The notes under the pieces were generated by a model. It did not search any database and was not told the origin of the DNA. It was given only the letters and a program-made list of their open reading frames with translations. DNA of 51,639 nucleotides from Roseburia sp. CAG:10041_57 (lineage in GTDB: Bacteria > Bacillota > Clostridia > Lachnospirales > Lachnospiraceae), in assembly GCA_001916965.1 (NCBI GenBank), contig MNTL01000075.1, positions 1-51,639 on the forward strand, given 5' to 3'. Numbering within the stretch: position 1 is the first letter of the stretch; the number at the start of each line of letters is the position of its first letter. Positions 33,400-43,400 of this stretch are shown one piece after another. A program made the position numbers and the translations under genes.

Positions 33400-35739
33400 C
33401 TAAAACTTAATTTCAATTACGCTTGCATTTGCATCCGGTGTGATAATGGAGTCATTGCCTTCGATGACAACGAAGCCATTTACTGCTTCTGCAGCATGCA
33501 TATTTACCATGCGGATTGTGTAAGGCTTGGAGCCTTCTGCTGTTACATGGATGGTATGGCCTGATCTGGCAGCAGATACTGTTAATTCAGGCAGATTACT
33601 CATGCCGTATACAGTAGTTTCTGCTTTGACACCATCAAGTAATGTATAGACACGAAGCTCACAGGAATCAGCATAGTCGTAATCAGGCTTATCATCATGA
33701 GCACCGATTGCAATGATGGAATTCTCACGAACCATAAGTGGAATGCTCAGATAACCATGCTGTTCTTCAACCCATGTACCACCCTTGTATTCTTTACCGG
33801 TAAAGAAGTTGGTCCAGATACCTGCCGGAAGATAATATTCAGCGCGGCTCTCATCATTGAAGATAGGAGCAACTAACAGGTTGTCACCCAGCATATACTG
33901 CTTATCCAGGTAATTACACATCTTATCCTCTGTATATTCCAGAACCATGCTTCTCATGCAGGGGATACCTGTCCTAGAAGCTGTGATGGCTGTTTTGTAC
34001 AGATAAGGCATCAATTTTGCCTTTAAGCGTGTGAAGAAACGAACGACATCAACTGCTTCTTCATCATATACCCATGGAACACGGTAAGAAGTGCTTCCGT
34101 GCAGACGGCTGTGGGAAGAGAGCAGACCAAAAGCAACCCATCTCTTGTATACATCAGCGGTAGAAGTATTCTCGAAACCTCCGATATCATGAGCCCAGAA
34201 GCCAAAGCCTGACATACATAAGGACAGACCGCCGCGAAGGCTTTCTTCCATGGATTCATAATCGGACCAGCAGTCACCGCCCCAGTGTACAGGGAACTTC
34301 TGACCACCGACTGTAGCAGAACGGGCGAAGAGTACTGCCTGACCTTTGCCACGCTTACGCTCTAACAGTTCATATACACACTTATTATACAGATATGTAT
34401 AATAGTTATGCATTTTCTTAGGATCAGAACCATCATAGTAGACAGCATCTGTCGGGATTCTCTCGCCGAAGTCTGTCTTGAAGCAGTCAACGCCCATATC
34501 CAGCAGGATTTCCAGCTTATCCTGGAACCACTTGTATGCGGCAGGATTGGTGAAATCTACGATAGCCATACCGGGCTGCCACATATCCCATTGCCATACT
34601 TCTCCGTTAGGACGCTTGATGAAGTAGCCTTTCTCCATACCTTCCTTGAACAGAACGGATTCCTGGCCAATGTAGGAATTGATCCACACACAGATATTTA
34701 AGCCCTTTTCCTTGATGCGCTTGAGCATACCAACAGGATCAGGGAAGACTCTGCTGTCCCATAAGAAATCGCTCCAGTGGAATTCTTTCATCCAGAAGCA
34801 GTCAAAGTGGAAGGTTCTAAGAGGAATACCTCTGTCCAGCATACCGTTTACGAAGCTCATAACAGTCTCTTCATCATAATTGGTTGTAAAAGATGTCGAG
34901 AGCCACAGCCCAAATGTCCATGGTGCAGGCAGAGATGGTTTGCCGGTGATATCGGTATAACGCTCCAGAACTTCCTTCATAGTAGGACCATTGATAAGGA
35001 AATAATCCAGATAAGTGCCCTCAACGGAGAATTCAGTCTTTGTTACCATTTCTGTGCCAACTTCAAAGGACACCTTTTCAGGATGATTTACAAATACACC
35101 ATAGCCCTTATTAGTCAGATAGAACGGAATATTCTTATAGGACTGCTCTGTGCTTGTACCACCGTCTGCATTCCAGATATCAACAGACTGTCCGTTTTTT
35201 ACAAAAGGTGTAAAACGCTCGCCAAGACCGTAGACAAGCTCACCTACGCCAAGGCTCAGCTGCTGGCGGATATAGGTATCGCTGTTGTCGCCTTTATCAT
35301 AAGCCAGACCCTTCCAGTCAGTCTTCATGAGAGCCAGGTCACGATTCCTGGATTCTGTAATGACCTTGCCATTTCTCATATATTTCATGTACCAGGTATT
35401 CTTACCGATTTCCAGAGTCAGGGAACCGCTGGAGATAGTAATGGATTCTTCTGTCTCGGAGGTAGTCAGAGGCAGGCAGTTTTCGTTGATTTCAAAAGCC
35501 GGAGATTTCTTGACTGCACCAAGATGATGATAAGTCTGCACACGCAGTACTTCCGGTAAAGGAGAAGTGATGACCAGAGTCAGATTGATTCCGCCAAGAG
35601 TGTCACCTCTATGGGTGATACGATTGGTCGGAGCACATAAAGTTACCTTGTTTTCTTCAATTTTACTAAAATATACCTGTTGTGGAGTGAAGCACTCGCA
35701 GCCTTCCTGCTGAAGCCAGCAGCCATTACTGAATTTCAT
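33400..35739 (-). CDS. yicI: GH31 alpha-xylosidase (YicI type)
   Basis: 779 residues, no signal peptide, so intracellular. GH31 enzymes of this type release alpha-xylose from isoprimeverose and xyloglucan oligosaccharides by retention. The catalytic nucleophile is D423 in FKTDFGERIP and the acid/base D489 in HWGGDCWSD; the 66-residue spacing equals that of E. coli YicI (D416, D482). The N-terminal beta-sandwich and C-terminal beta domains are complete. GAGGT lies 7 nt before the ATG at 35739; an upstream frame extension of 20 codons lacks a ribosome site. It is divergent from an AraC regulator that probably controls it. Confidence 0.92.
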   Translation of the reverse strand: MKFSNGCWLQQEGCECFTPQQVYFSKIEENKVTLCAPTNRITHRGDTLGGINLTLVITSPLPEVLRVQTYHHLGAVKKSPAFEINENCLPLTTSETEESITISSGSLTLEIGKNTWYMKYMRNGKVITESRNRDLALMKTDWKGLAYDKGDNSDTYIRQQLSLGVGELVYGLGERFTPFVKNGQSVDIWNADGGTSTEQSYKNIPFYLTNKGYGVFVNHPEKVSFEVGTEMVTKTEFSVEGTYLDYFLINGPTMKEVLERYTDITGKPSLPAPWTFGLWLSTSFTTNYDEETVMSFVNGMLDRGIPLRTFHFDCFWMKEFHWSDFLWDSRVFPDPVGMLKRIKEKGLNICVWINSYIGQESVLFKEGMEKGYFIKRPNGEVWQWDMWQPGMAIVDFTNPAAYKWFQDKLEILLDMGVDCFKTDFGERIPTDAVYYDGSDPKKMHNYYTYLYNKCVYELLERKRGKGQAVLFARSATVGGQKFPVHWGGDCWSDYESMEESLRGGLSLCMSGFGFWAHDIGGFENTSTADVYKRWVAFGLLSSHSRLHGSTSYRVPWVYDEEAVDVVRFFTRLKAKLMPYLYKTAITASRTGIPCMRSMVLEYTEDKMCNYLDKQYMLGDNLLVAPIFNDESRAEYYLPAGIWTNFFTGKEYKGGTWVEEQHGYLSIPLMVRENSIIAIGAHDDKPDYDYADSCELRVYTLLDGVKAETTVYGMSNLPELTVSAARSGHTIHVTAEGSKPYTIRMVNMHAAEAVNGFVVIEGNDSIITPDANASVIEIKF

Positions 35740-35924
35740 GTAGTTACCTCTTTTCTGCACCACTGTAATTGAATATAGGGTTACTGTGAGGCGGTGCATT
35801 TAGGCACAGTATCCCTTTATTTTCGCATACCATTATTTTACCATTTTTTTGAAAATAAGTAATGTAAAAAATAGACACGTTTATAGTAATTTTCATGACT
35901 ATTGGGTAAATAGTATGGTATACT

Positions 35925-36066
35925 GTAACTATTCAGAGCCATGCAAATTGAGACGGATATGTTTGTTTACAAGCATATATGGCGCAATTTATATGGCGAA
36001 GTAACCACATGAACAAAAGTAAAGCTGTGAAACAGCGATTTTGTGAATGGGGTTCTGAATAGTTAC
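35925..36066. mobile_element. MITE-like element, copy B
   Basis: 142-bp relative of the element at 20760: the same terminal inverted repeats (GTAACTATTCAGAGCC and GGTTCTGAATAGTTAC), same central hairpin with a G:T pair, and shared interior (CAATTTATATGGCGAAGTAACCACATGA is common to both apart from one position, shown here only in part). It carries 25 additional bp including an AGCTGTG...CACAGC-like stretch. No clear target duplication flanks it. It occupies nearly half of the 349-bp gap between GH31 and the AraC gene, where promoters would be expected. Confidence 0.78.
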
Positions 36067-36088
36067 ATTACAGGAAGGACAGTGCAAG

Positions 36089-36961
36089 ATGGAACAATAT
36101 GAACAGAAGGGTTTCCTCAACTCCAGCTTTAAGATTTTCCACCTGAAGGATAGGAAGTTAAGAGATTTTACTTACCATTATCATGCCTTCCATAAGCTTT
36201 TGATTCTGATTAAAGGAAATGTTACATATCATATAGATGGGCGCTCCTATCGTCTGGAGCCCTATGATATTGTGTTTGTACATGCAGGCGAGGTGCATCG
36301 TCCGCAGATAGAGGAGGATTGTGAGTATGAGCGGATTATCATTTATATATCTGATGAATTCATCCGCTCTTACCGTAATGAGGAGTATGATCTGAATGCA
36401 TGCTTTGACCGGGCAAGGTCTACCGGCAGCAGTGTACTGCGTATCAAATCCCTGGTGACCAGCAGATTGTATGCAACGATCTGTGAGCTGGAGCAGGCAA
36501 GCCTGGAGCATAAGGATTATGCAGTTGCCTTGTATGAGCAGGTGCTTTTTCTGGAATTTATGATTCACCTTAACAGGGCAGTGATAGATGACAGAATTGC
36601 ATACCCTGCCACACAGGCGCCCAACAGTAAGATTGCACAGATTATGAAGTATATAGAAGAGCATCTGAAAGAAGAATTATCCATAGACAATCTTGCAGGG
36701 GCTTTTTTCCTGGATAAGTACTATCTGATGCACCTCTTCAAAGAAGAAACGGGGAGGACGGTAGGTAATTATATTACAGGCAAAAGGCTTACGCATGCGG
36801 ATGAACTGGTCCGCAAAGGGGCTACTATCACAGAAGCCTGTTATGCCTGTGGCTTTCAGAATTATTCGACTTTTTCACGGGCATATAAGAAATACTTTGG
36901 ATGTTCACCCAAGGATAAGAGCAGACAGAATATTTCAGCAACATACCGGATAGAAGAATAG
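36089..36961 (+). CDS. AraC-family transcriptional regulator
   Basis: 290 residues. An N-terminal cupin-like sensor domain (FTYHYHAFHKLLILIKGNVT, then PYDIVFVHAGEVHRP) precedes two C-terminal AraC helix-turn-helix motifs (about 185-285; LSIDNLAGAFFLDKYYLMHL and ITEACYACGFQNYSTFSRAY). The sensor presumably binds a sugar. It is divergent from the GH31 alpha-xylosidase and is its likely regulator, with both promoters in the gap that also holds the MITE. GGAAGG lies 10 nt before the ATG. Confidence 0.92.
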   Translation: MEQYEQKGFLNSSFKIFHLKDRKLRDFTYHYHAFHKLLILIKGNVTYHIDGRSYRLEPYDIVFVHAGEVHRPQIEEDCEYERIIIYISDEFIRSYRNEEYDLNACFDRARSTGSSVLRIKSLVTSRLYATICELEQASLEHKDYAVALYEQVLFLEFMIHLNRAVIDDRIAYPATQAPNSKIAQIMKYIEEHLKEELSIDNLAGAFFLDKYYLMHLFKEETGRTVGNYITGKRLTHADELVRKGATITEACYACGFQNYSTFSRAYKKYFGCSPKDKSRQNISATYRIEE

Positions 36962-36997
36962 ACATAAAAAATAAGAAAGGTAAAGTAAGGTGGTTTT

Positions 36998-38596
36998 ATG
37001 AAATTAACATTTGTAGGTGCAGATCATCAGGTAACGGGAAGCTGTCACTACCTTCAGGCTTGTGGCAGGAACATATTGGTGGATTGTGGTATGCAGCAGG
37101 GAATCAATCCCTATGAGTGCTGCGATATCCCGGTCGAGGAAGCGAAGCTGGATTATGTATTTCTAACCCATGCACATGTAGACCATTCCGGTAATCTGCC
37201 TCTTTTGTATGCAAAAGGCTTCCGTGGCAGGATTTTTACAACAGAAGCCTCAGCAGACCTGTGTTCCATTATGCTGCGTGACTGCGCACACATACAGATG
37301 CAGGAAGCAGAATGGAAGAACAGAAAGGCCAAACGTCATGCAGGCATGGAAGCAGTAGAGCCTGCTTATACCATGGAGGATGCGGATGGAATCATCCGCC
37401 GCCTTGTTCCCTGCGCATATGACAGCATGATAGAGATCTGTGAGGGAATCAGTATCCGTTTTACAGATATCGGACATCTGCTTGGTTCAGCCAGTATTGA
37501 AGTGTGGCTCACAGAAGGTGAAGAAACCAGAAAAATCGTCTTTTCCGGGGATATCGGCAATGTGGACCAGCCGCTTATAAAAGACCCGATTCCAACCAAG
37601 GACGCAGATTATGTAGTCATGGAATCTACCTATGGAGACAGGTTCCATGATCAGGACAGACTGGATTATGTGGCAGAGTTATCTGCAGTGATTCGTGAGA
37701 CCTTTGCAAAAGGCGGTAATGTAGTCATTCCTTCTTTCGCGGTAGGCAGAACACAGGAAATGCTGTATTTCCTCAGAAAGATCAAGGCTGATAATCTGGT
37801 TCCTGAATTTCCTAAATTTGAAGTATACGTGGATAGTCCCCTTGCCGTGGAAGCAACGGGAATTTTCCAGAAGAATATATACAGCTGCTTTGATGAAGAA
37901 GCGATGGAGCTGGTCAGAAATGGCATCAATCCTCTGGCTTTTCCGGGATTAAGGCTGGCAATCACCAGTGATGAATCCAAGCAGATCAACTTCGATGAGA
38001 AGCCCAAGGTCATTATTTCCGCCAGTGGTATGTGTGAGGCAGGACGTATCAGACATCACCTGAAGCATAATCTGTGGAGACCTGAATGTACGATTCTGTT
38101 TGTAGGTTATCAGGCTGTTGGTACACTTGGCAGGGCATTGATTGAAGGTGCCACGGATGTGAAGCTGTTCGGTGAAAGCGTGGATGTACGTGCACAGATC
38201 AGGCAGCTGGCAGGATTGAGTGGCCATGCGGATAAGAATGGACTGATCGCCTGGCTGGAGGCTTTTGAGAATAAGCCAAAGAGAGTGTTCATTGTGCATG
38301 GAGAGGACAGCGTATGTAATCTTTTCACAGAATGTCTTAAGATAGAACATGGGCAAAAGGCATATGCACCGTATTCAGGCACAAGATTTGATTTAATAAC
38401 AGATGCTATCGAATATGAGGCTGCTCCGGTTCCGGTGAAGAAACGTACCAATGTGGTATCTGATGTATTTACAAGACTGCTGGCAGCAGGACAGAGACTC
38501 ATTGCAGTGATTCATAAGAACGAGGGAAGTGCCAATAAAGATCTGGCGAAGTTCGCAGATCAGATCAATGCACTGTGTGATAAATGGGACAGGTAA
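36998..38596 (+). CDS. MBL-fold beta-CASP RNA nuclease-like protein
   Basis: 532 residues. Metallo-beta-lactamase fold with the metal motif HAHVDH (58-63), a beta-CASP insert including MESTYGDR and the RNA-specificity domain (VHGED, LSGHADKNGL) common to CPSF/YSH1-type nucleases of bacteria and archaea. It is predicted to cut RNA with two zinc ions. The roughly 70 C-terminal residues after the RMMBL domain are an extension rich in Lys and Ala. It is 36 nt after the AraC gene and upstream of the DHFR gene; the physiological role is unknown. Confidence 0.88.
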   Translation: MKLTFVGADHQVTGSCHYLQACGRNILVDCGMQQGINPYECCDIPVEEAKLDYVFLTHAHVDHSGNLPLLYAKGFRGRIFTTEASADLCSIMLRDCAHIQMQEAEWKNRKAKRHAGMEAVEPAYTMEDADGIIRRLVPCAYDSMIEICEGISIRFTDIGHLLGSASIEVWLTEGEETRKIVFSGDIGNVDQPLIKDPIPTKDADYVVMESTYGDRFHDQDRLDYVAELSAVIRETFAKGGNVVIPSFAVGRTQEMLYFLRKIKADNLVPEFPKFEVYVDSPLAVEATGIFQKNIYSCFDEEAMELVRNGINPLAFPGLRLAITSDESKQINFDEKPKVIISASGMCEAGRIRHHLKHNLWRPECTILFVGYQAVGTLGRALIEGATDVKLFGESVDVRAQIRQLAGLSGHADKNGLIAWLEAFENKPKRVFIVHGEDSVCNLFTECLKIEHGQKAYAPYSGTRFDLITDAIEYEAAPVPVKKRTNVVSDVFTRLLAAGQRLIAVIHKNEGSANKDLAKFADQINALCDKWDR

Positions 38597-38640
38597 ATGA
38601 GATAGATAAATGAGATAGGTGGAAAGGTATAATAATCAGT

Positions 38641-39129
38641 ATGAATATAATAGCAGCAGTAGATACAAATTGGGCAATCGGTAACAGGGGAGGGCTTCTG
38701 GTGAGCATTCCAAGGGATCAGAAGATGTTTCGTGAGATGACAATGGGCAAAGTCATTGTATATGGAAGAAAGACCCTGAATACATTCCCACAGGAACAGC
38801 CTCTGACAGGACGGACCAACATTATCCTTTCAAGGGATATCAGCCTTGAGATCAGGGGAGCACAGGTCGTTCATTCCATAGAAGAATTGCTGGAAGTGCT
38901 GGAGAGCTATGACAGCAGGGACGTGTATATTGTAGGGGGCGAGAGCGTATATGGGCAGATGCTTCCTTATTGTGACACAGCGCATATTACAAAGATTGAT
39001 TACAACTATCAGTCGGATGCTTATTTCCCCAATCTGGATATGGACCCTGAATGGCATATTACGGCAGACAGCGATGAATTGACCTACTTTGATCTGGAGT
39101 ATACTTTCACAAAATATGAAAGAATCTGA
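38641..39129 (+). CDS. folA: Dihydrofolate reductase
   Basis: 162 residues. Reduces dihydrofolate with NADPH. The motifs AAVDTNWAIGNRGGLLVSIP, then RDQKMFREMT, GKVIVYGRKTLNTFP and VYIVGGESVYGQML identify the family. The active-site acid is D26 in PRDQKMF, and the usual Trp of the 'PWHLPxD' element is replaced by 'SIPRD', a variant seen in other Clostridia. It is 44 nt after the MBL gene with a GGAAAGG ribosome site. No thyA is nearby. Confidence 0.9.
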   Translation: MNIIAAVDTNWAIGNRGGLLVSIPRDQKMFREMTMGKVIVYGRKTLNTFPQEQPLTGRTNIILSRDISLEIRGAQVVHSIEELLEVLESYDSRDVYIVGGESVYGQMLPYCDTAHITKIDYNYQSDAYFPNLDMDPEWHITADSDELTYFDLEYTFTKYERI

Positions 39130-39190
39130 TACTATAACCTACATTCATACCCTTTATGAATACAGGTTAAAAAACATCAAAAAAGTTATG

Positions 39191-39217
39191 AAAAAGACTG
39201 TTGTATACAGCCTTTTT
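39191..39217 (+). terminator. Probable terminator after folA
   Basis: 10-nt arms AAAAAGACTG/CAGCCTTTTT with one A:C mismatch and a 7-nt loop; the T-rich arm is followed by further Ts at 39225. Weak but well placed. Confidence 0.55.
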
Positions 39218-39298
39218 GGTTGACTTTTTTTATCATGAGGATAATAATGGATGGTAACAAAAGATTGAGGTTTGATCACTACGAAGGGAGATCGTGTT

Positions 39299-40324
39299 AT
39301 GGAAAAGAAGAATATTGACTGGGCAGCTCTTGGTTTTGGCTATCACCAGACAGACAAGAGATATGTATCATATTATAAGGATGGAGCATGGGATGAAGGT
39401 GCTCTGACAGAAGATGCGAATATTACATTGAATGAGTGTGCTGGTGTATTCCAGTATGCACAGACATGTTTTGAAGGATTAAAGGCATATACAACAGAGG
39501 ATGGACGTATTGTTGTGTTCCGTCCTGACTTAAATGAAGCACGTATGCATGACAGCTGCAAGAGACTGGAGATGCCTACACTTCCTGAAGGACGTTTTGT
39601 AGAGGCTGTAAAGGCAGTTGTTAAGGCTAATGAAGCTTATGTACCTCCTTATGGTTCAGGCGCTACTTTATATGTTCGTCCTTACATGTTTGGTTCTAAT
39701 CCAGTTATCGGAGTTAAGCCTGCTGATGAATATCAGTTCAGAATCCTGACAACACCTGTTGGACCATATTTCAAGGGCGGCGCTAAGCCTATCACTATCT
39801 GCGTCAGTGATTTTGACCGTGCAGCACCTCATGGTACAGGTCATATCAAGGCTGGTCTGAACTATGCAATGAGCCTTCATGCAATCGTAACAGCACATGC
39901 AAATGGATTTGACGAGAATATGTACCTTGATCCTGCAACAAGAAGCAAGGTTGAAGAGACAGGTGGTGCTAACTTCCTGTTCGTTACTAAGGATAATAAG
40001 GTTGTAACACCTAAGTCAGACAGTATCCTTCCTTCTATTACACGTCGTTCCTTAATGGTAGTTGCCAAGGAATACTTAGGACTTGAAGTAGAAGAGAGAG
40101 AAGTTTACTTTGATGAAGTAAAAGACTTCGCAGAATGTGGTCTGTGTGGTACAGCAGCAGTTATCTCTCCTGTTGGCAAGATCGTAGACCATGGCAAAGA
40201 AATCTGCTTCCCAAGTGGAATGAACGAGATGGGACCTGTTACCAAGAAGCTGTATGATACATTGACAGGAATCCAGATGGGTCATATCAAGGCTCCTGAA
40301 GGATGGGTTGTAGAAATTAAATAA
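39299..40324 (+). CDS. ilvE: Branched-chain amino acid aminotransferase
   Basis: 341 residues, PLP-dependent class IV. It transfers the amino group between glutamate and the 2-oxo acids of Leu, Ile and Val. The PLP lysine is in GTGHIKAGLNYAMS; FEGLKAY, YVRPYMFGSNP and GGANFLFV are typical for the long IlvE form found in yeast and many Firmicutes. AAGGGAG lies 8 nt before the ATG at 39299. No T-box or leucine leader peptide was recognised in the 170-nt upstream region. Confidence 0.94.
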   Translation: MEKKNIDWAALGFGYHQTDKRYVSYYKDGAWDEGALTEDANITLNECAGVFQYAQTCFEGLKAYTTEDGRIVVFRPDLNEARMHDSCKRLEMPTLPEGRFVEAVKAVVKANEAYVPPYGSGATLYVRPYMFGSNPVIGVKPADEYQFRILTTPVGPYFKGGAKPITICVSDFDRAAPHGTGHIKAGLNYAMSLHAIVTAHANGFDENMYLDPATRSKVEETGGANFLFVTKDNKVVTPKSDSILPSITRRSLMVVAKEYLGLEVEEREVYFDEVKDFAECGLCGTAAVISPVGKIVDHGKEICFPSGMNEMGPVTKKLYDTLTGIQMGHIKAPEGWVVEIK

Positions 40325-40342
40325 GCTTCTATAAAAAGCTTG

Positions 40343-40372
40343 ATCGGGCGGTCATTGACCGCTCGATTTTTT
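40343..40372 (+). terminator. Intrinsic terminator after ilvE
   Basis: 11-bp stem from ATCGGGCGGTC to GACCGCTCGAT (one G:T pair), short loop, followed by TTTTTTG. Confidence 0.9.
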
Positions 40373-40373
40373 G

Positions 40374-40402
40374 TTGCGTTATGTCAACAAATATTCTATA
40401 CT
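40374..40402 (+). promoter_or_regulatory. Sigma-A promoter of the DUF5717 operon
   Basis: TTGCGT (40374-40379), 17-nt spacer, TATACT (40397-40402). It abuts the ilvE terminator, leaving a short 5' leader of about 45 nt. Confidence 0.7.
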
Positions 40403-40453
40403 AAAGATGAGTGTTTATACGGAAACGATGTAAAGAGGAAGGGCAGTGGAAAC

Positions 40454-43400
40454 ATGCAGGAGAAGAAGGGGCAGATGACAGATGGGATTTGGAAATGTGA
40501 GGATCGTTATCTGAAATTCTCTTGTCAGAGCCTTGAATTGAGTGTGAGGCCCAGGGAACGTGCAGAGGGCAGCTTTCAGATCTCGACAGGAAATGATGAG
40601 GCAAAAGGGGAAATTTATTCATCAGATACCAGAATGCAGAGTCTTACGACGGATTTTAGCGGGCGTGAGGCTGTAATTGAGTACTGCTTTTTAACAGGTA
40701 ATCTGGAGCCGGGCAGTCAGGTGCACGGAGAATTTACGATTATCAGCAGTGAAGGAGAATATACACTTCCCTATCAGATCAATGTGCAGAAGCCTCAGCT
40801 TGAGAGCTCAATGGGAAGTATACGCAACCTTTTTCATTTTGCTAATCTGGCAAAAGCCAATTGGGCAGAAGCGGTAGAGCTGTTCTATTCACCGGAATTT
40901 ATTACGATTTTCCATAAAAATGATAAGGATCTTGAGACTATATATCTTGGATTATCCCGTAATCCCGGCAATGAGGAGAATGTTGAAGAATTTCTGATTG
41001 AGACCAATAAGAAAACAGCCATAGAGTATCATACAGATATGGAAGGCTTCATGCTTGAAAACGTGATGGATTCACAGATTCGGACACTTGCCATTACACG
41101 GTCCGGCTGGGGGTATCTCAAGTTACAGGTAAGAGCAGAGGGCAGCTTCCTGACTCTGGAGCATGATACAATCATGGATGCGGATTTTGAGGATGATCTG
41201 TATCGTTTGAATTTTACAATAGATGCGACCAAACTGCGCCATGGAATAAACAAGGGCAGACTGATTATTGAGGATACCTGTCATAAGATGAGTATACCTA
41301 TTCAGGTCATGATGCAGGAGGGGGGACTTAGGGCAGAGCAGAAGAGGCAGGAGAAGAGAGCTGTCATTGCGCTCATGAAGAATTACATAGAACTGAAATT
41401 CCATAAGATTACGAGGAATATATGGGTAGAGCGTGCAGCTGAGGCGATAGGACAGCTTCAGGATCTGAATCCGGATGATCTTATGACACAATTGTATCAG
41501 GTACAGATTCTGACAACCAGGGAACGATATAATGAAGCTAGGTACTGGCTGGACAAGCTGGAGCCGGATGCTTTTGGCAAAGAAAGCGACATGCTTGTCA
41601 AGTGTTACTATCTGTATCTGGAGACACTGCTCAACAAGGATGAGAGTTATTTACAGGCGGTAACGGATGAAATTGAGCAGATATACAGACGGGATGAGAC
41701 CCAGTGGTATCTTGCCTGGTTTCTGTTATATCTGGATCAGGAATATATCAGAAATCCGGAAGCCAGATGGAATCTTCTGGAGAAACAGTTCAAATTAGGC
41801 TGTTCCAGTCCGATTCTGTTCTGCGAGGCAGTACTTCTTTTCCAGAGCCATCCATCTTTTATTCTGGAATTGGGACAATTTGAACAGAACGTAATATGGT
41901 ATGCTGCCAGGTATCAGATGCTGGATGCGAATATGATTGAGCAGGTGCAGTATCTGTGCGCCAGACTGAAGACATATTCCAATCTTTTATTCAGAACATT
42001 ATGTGAGGTATACAGAACCAATCAGTCACCACAGACGATCACGGCAATCTGCAGACTTCTGATTCTGGGTGAGAAGCAGGGAACACAGTATTTTCAATGG
42101 TATGCACTCGGAGTAGCCAATGAGGTAAGAGTGACCAGACTGTATGAATATTATATGATGTCGCTGGATATCAGAGATAAGACGATCATACTGCCTAAAA
42201 TGGTATTGATGTATTTTGCCTATCAGAGCAATCTGGATTATGAGCATAATGCGTATCTGTATGCCTATGTAGTGCGTAACCGGGACAAAGATCCGGATCT
42301 GGAGAGGAATTACCGGATTGCCATGGAGAGATTCGTGGTAGATCAGATCAGACTTGGCCATATGAATGAAGATCTGGCGTTCCTATATGAGAATATACTT
42401 GCGCCACAGATGCTCCGGGATGACACTGCATATGCATTTGCCCCGCTGTTGTTCATGCACAGGATTACGGTGGATAATCCCAAGATTACATCTGTAGTAG
42501 TAGTGTATGAGAGGATTAACGGTGAGAACAGTTATCCGGTGATGGACTGTACATGTCTTATTCCTATCTATGGTTCAGAATACCGGCTTTTTCTACAGGA
42601 CGCAGAAGGCAGCCGTTTTACCAGGAGAATTGCCTATACCAACAGGCAGCTGATGCAGACAGACAGGCTGCTAAGCTTCGTAGGACCATCCATAGAGGGC
42701 AGACTGAGCTTTGACATGTATCTGTGCGAACAGGATGCGAACTATGTGACAATTACTCAGGACAACGTGTTCCGGTTCAAGCATCTTGCAGAATCAGAAC
42801 AGGTCATAGAGAGCTTCAAGAAGGAGATCCGTGTTAAACTGCTGCGTTTTTACTATGAAAATGACATGATTGGTGAGCTGGATACTTATCTGGATGAAAT
42901 AGAGGCTGATACCATGGAATCAGATGAAAGAGCAGAGTTCATACGATTCCTGATATCCAGAGGGATGTTTGATAAGGCATATCAGTGGGTGAAGCGGTAT
43001 GGCATGAGCGGTGTGAACATGAAATCCATAGCCAGACTGATCAGTAAACGTATTGTAGCCAGCAAATTTACCAGAGAAGATTTCCTCATCAATGTTTCCT
43101 ATTATATTTATAAGAATATGAAATATGATGAGAACATTCTACAGTATCTGATGATGTATTATGAAGGACAGACCACGCATCTTCGTAACATCTGGAAATC
43201 AGCAGTAGAATTGGAATTACCGGTTGATGATATCATGCATCGCATTCTTGGGCAAATGCGTTTTACCCATGTGATTGTTCCTGAGAAGGATGAGATACTG
43301 CTATCCTACGCAGTCAGTCCGGAGCATGATGATACACTGGTTCAGGAACTCCTTGATGACGCGGCGTATGCATATTTTGTACAGGATGCGATTACAGACA

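Noticed and set aside
34777..35559. Open frame of 260 codons opposite the GH31 gene
   Set aside because: It lies antisense to a fully supported GH31 gene and its product has no recognisable pattern; a shadow frame.
39130..39298. T-box or leader-peptide attenuator before ilvE
   Set aside because: No T-box sequence, no run of Leu/Ile/Val codons behind a ribosome site; only a weak terminator is visible.
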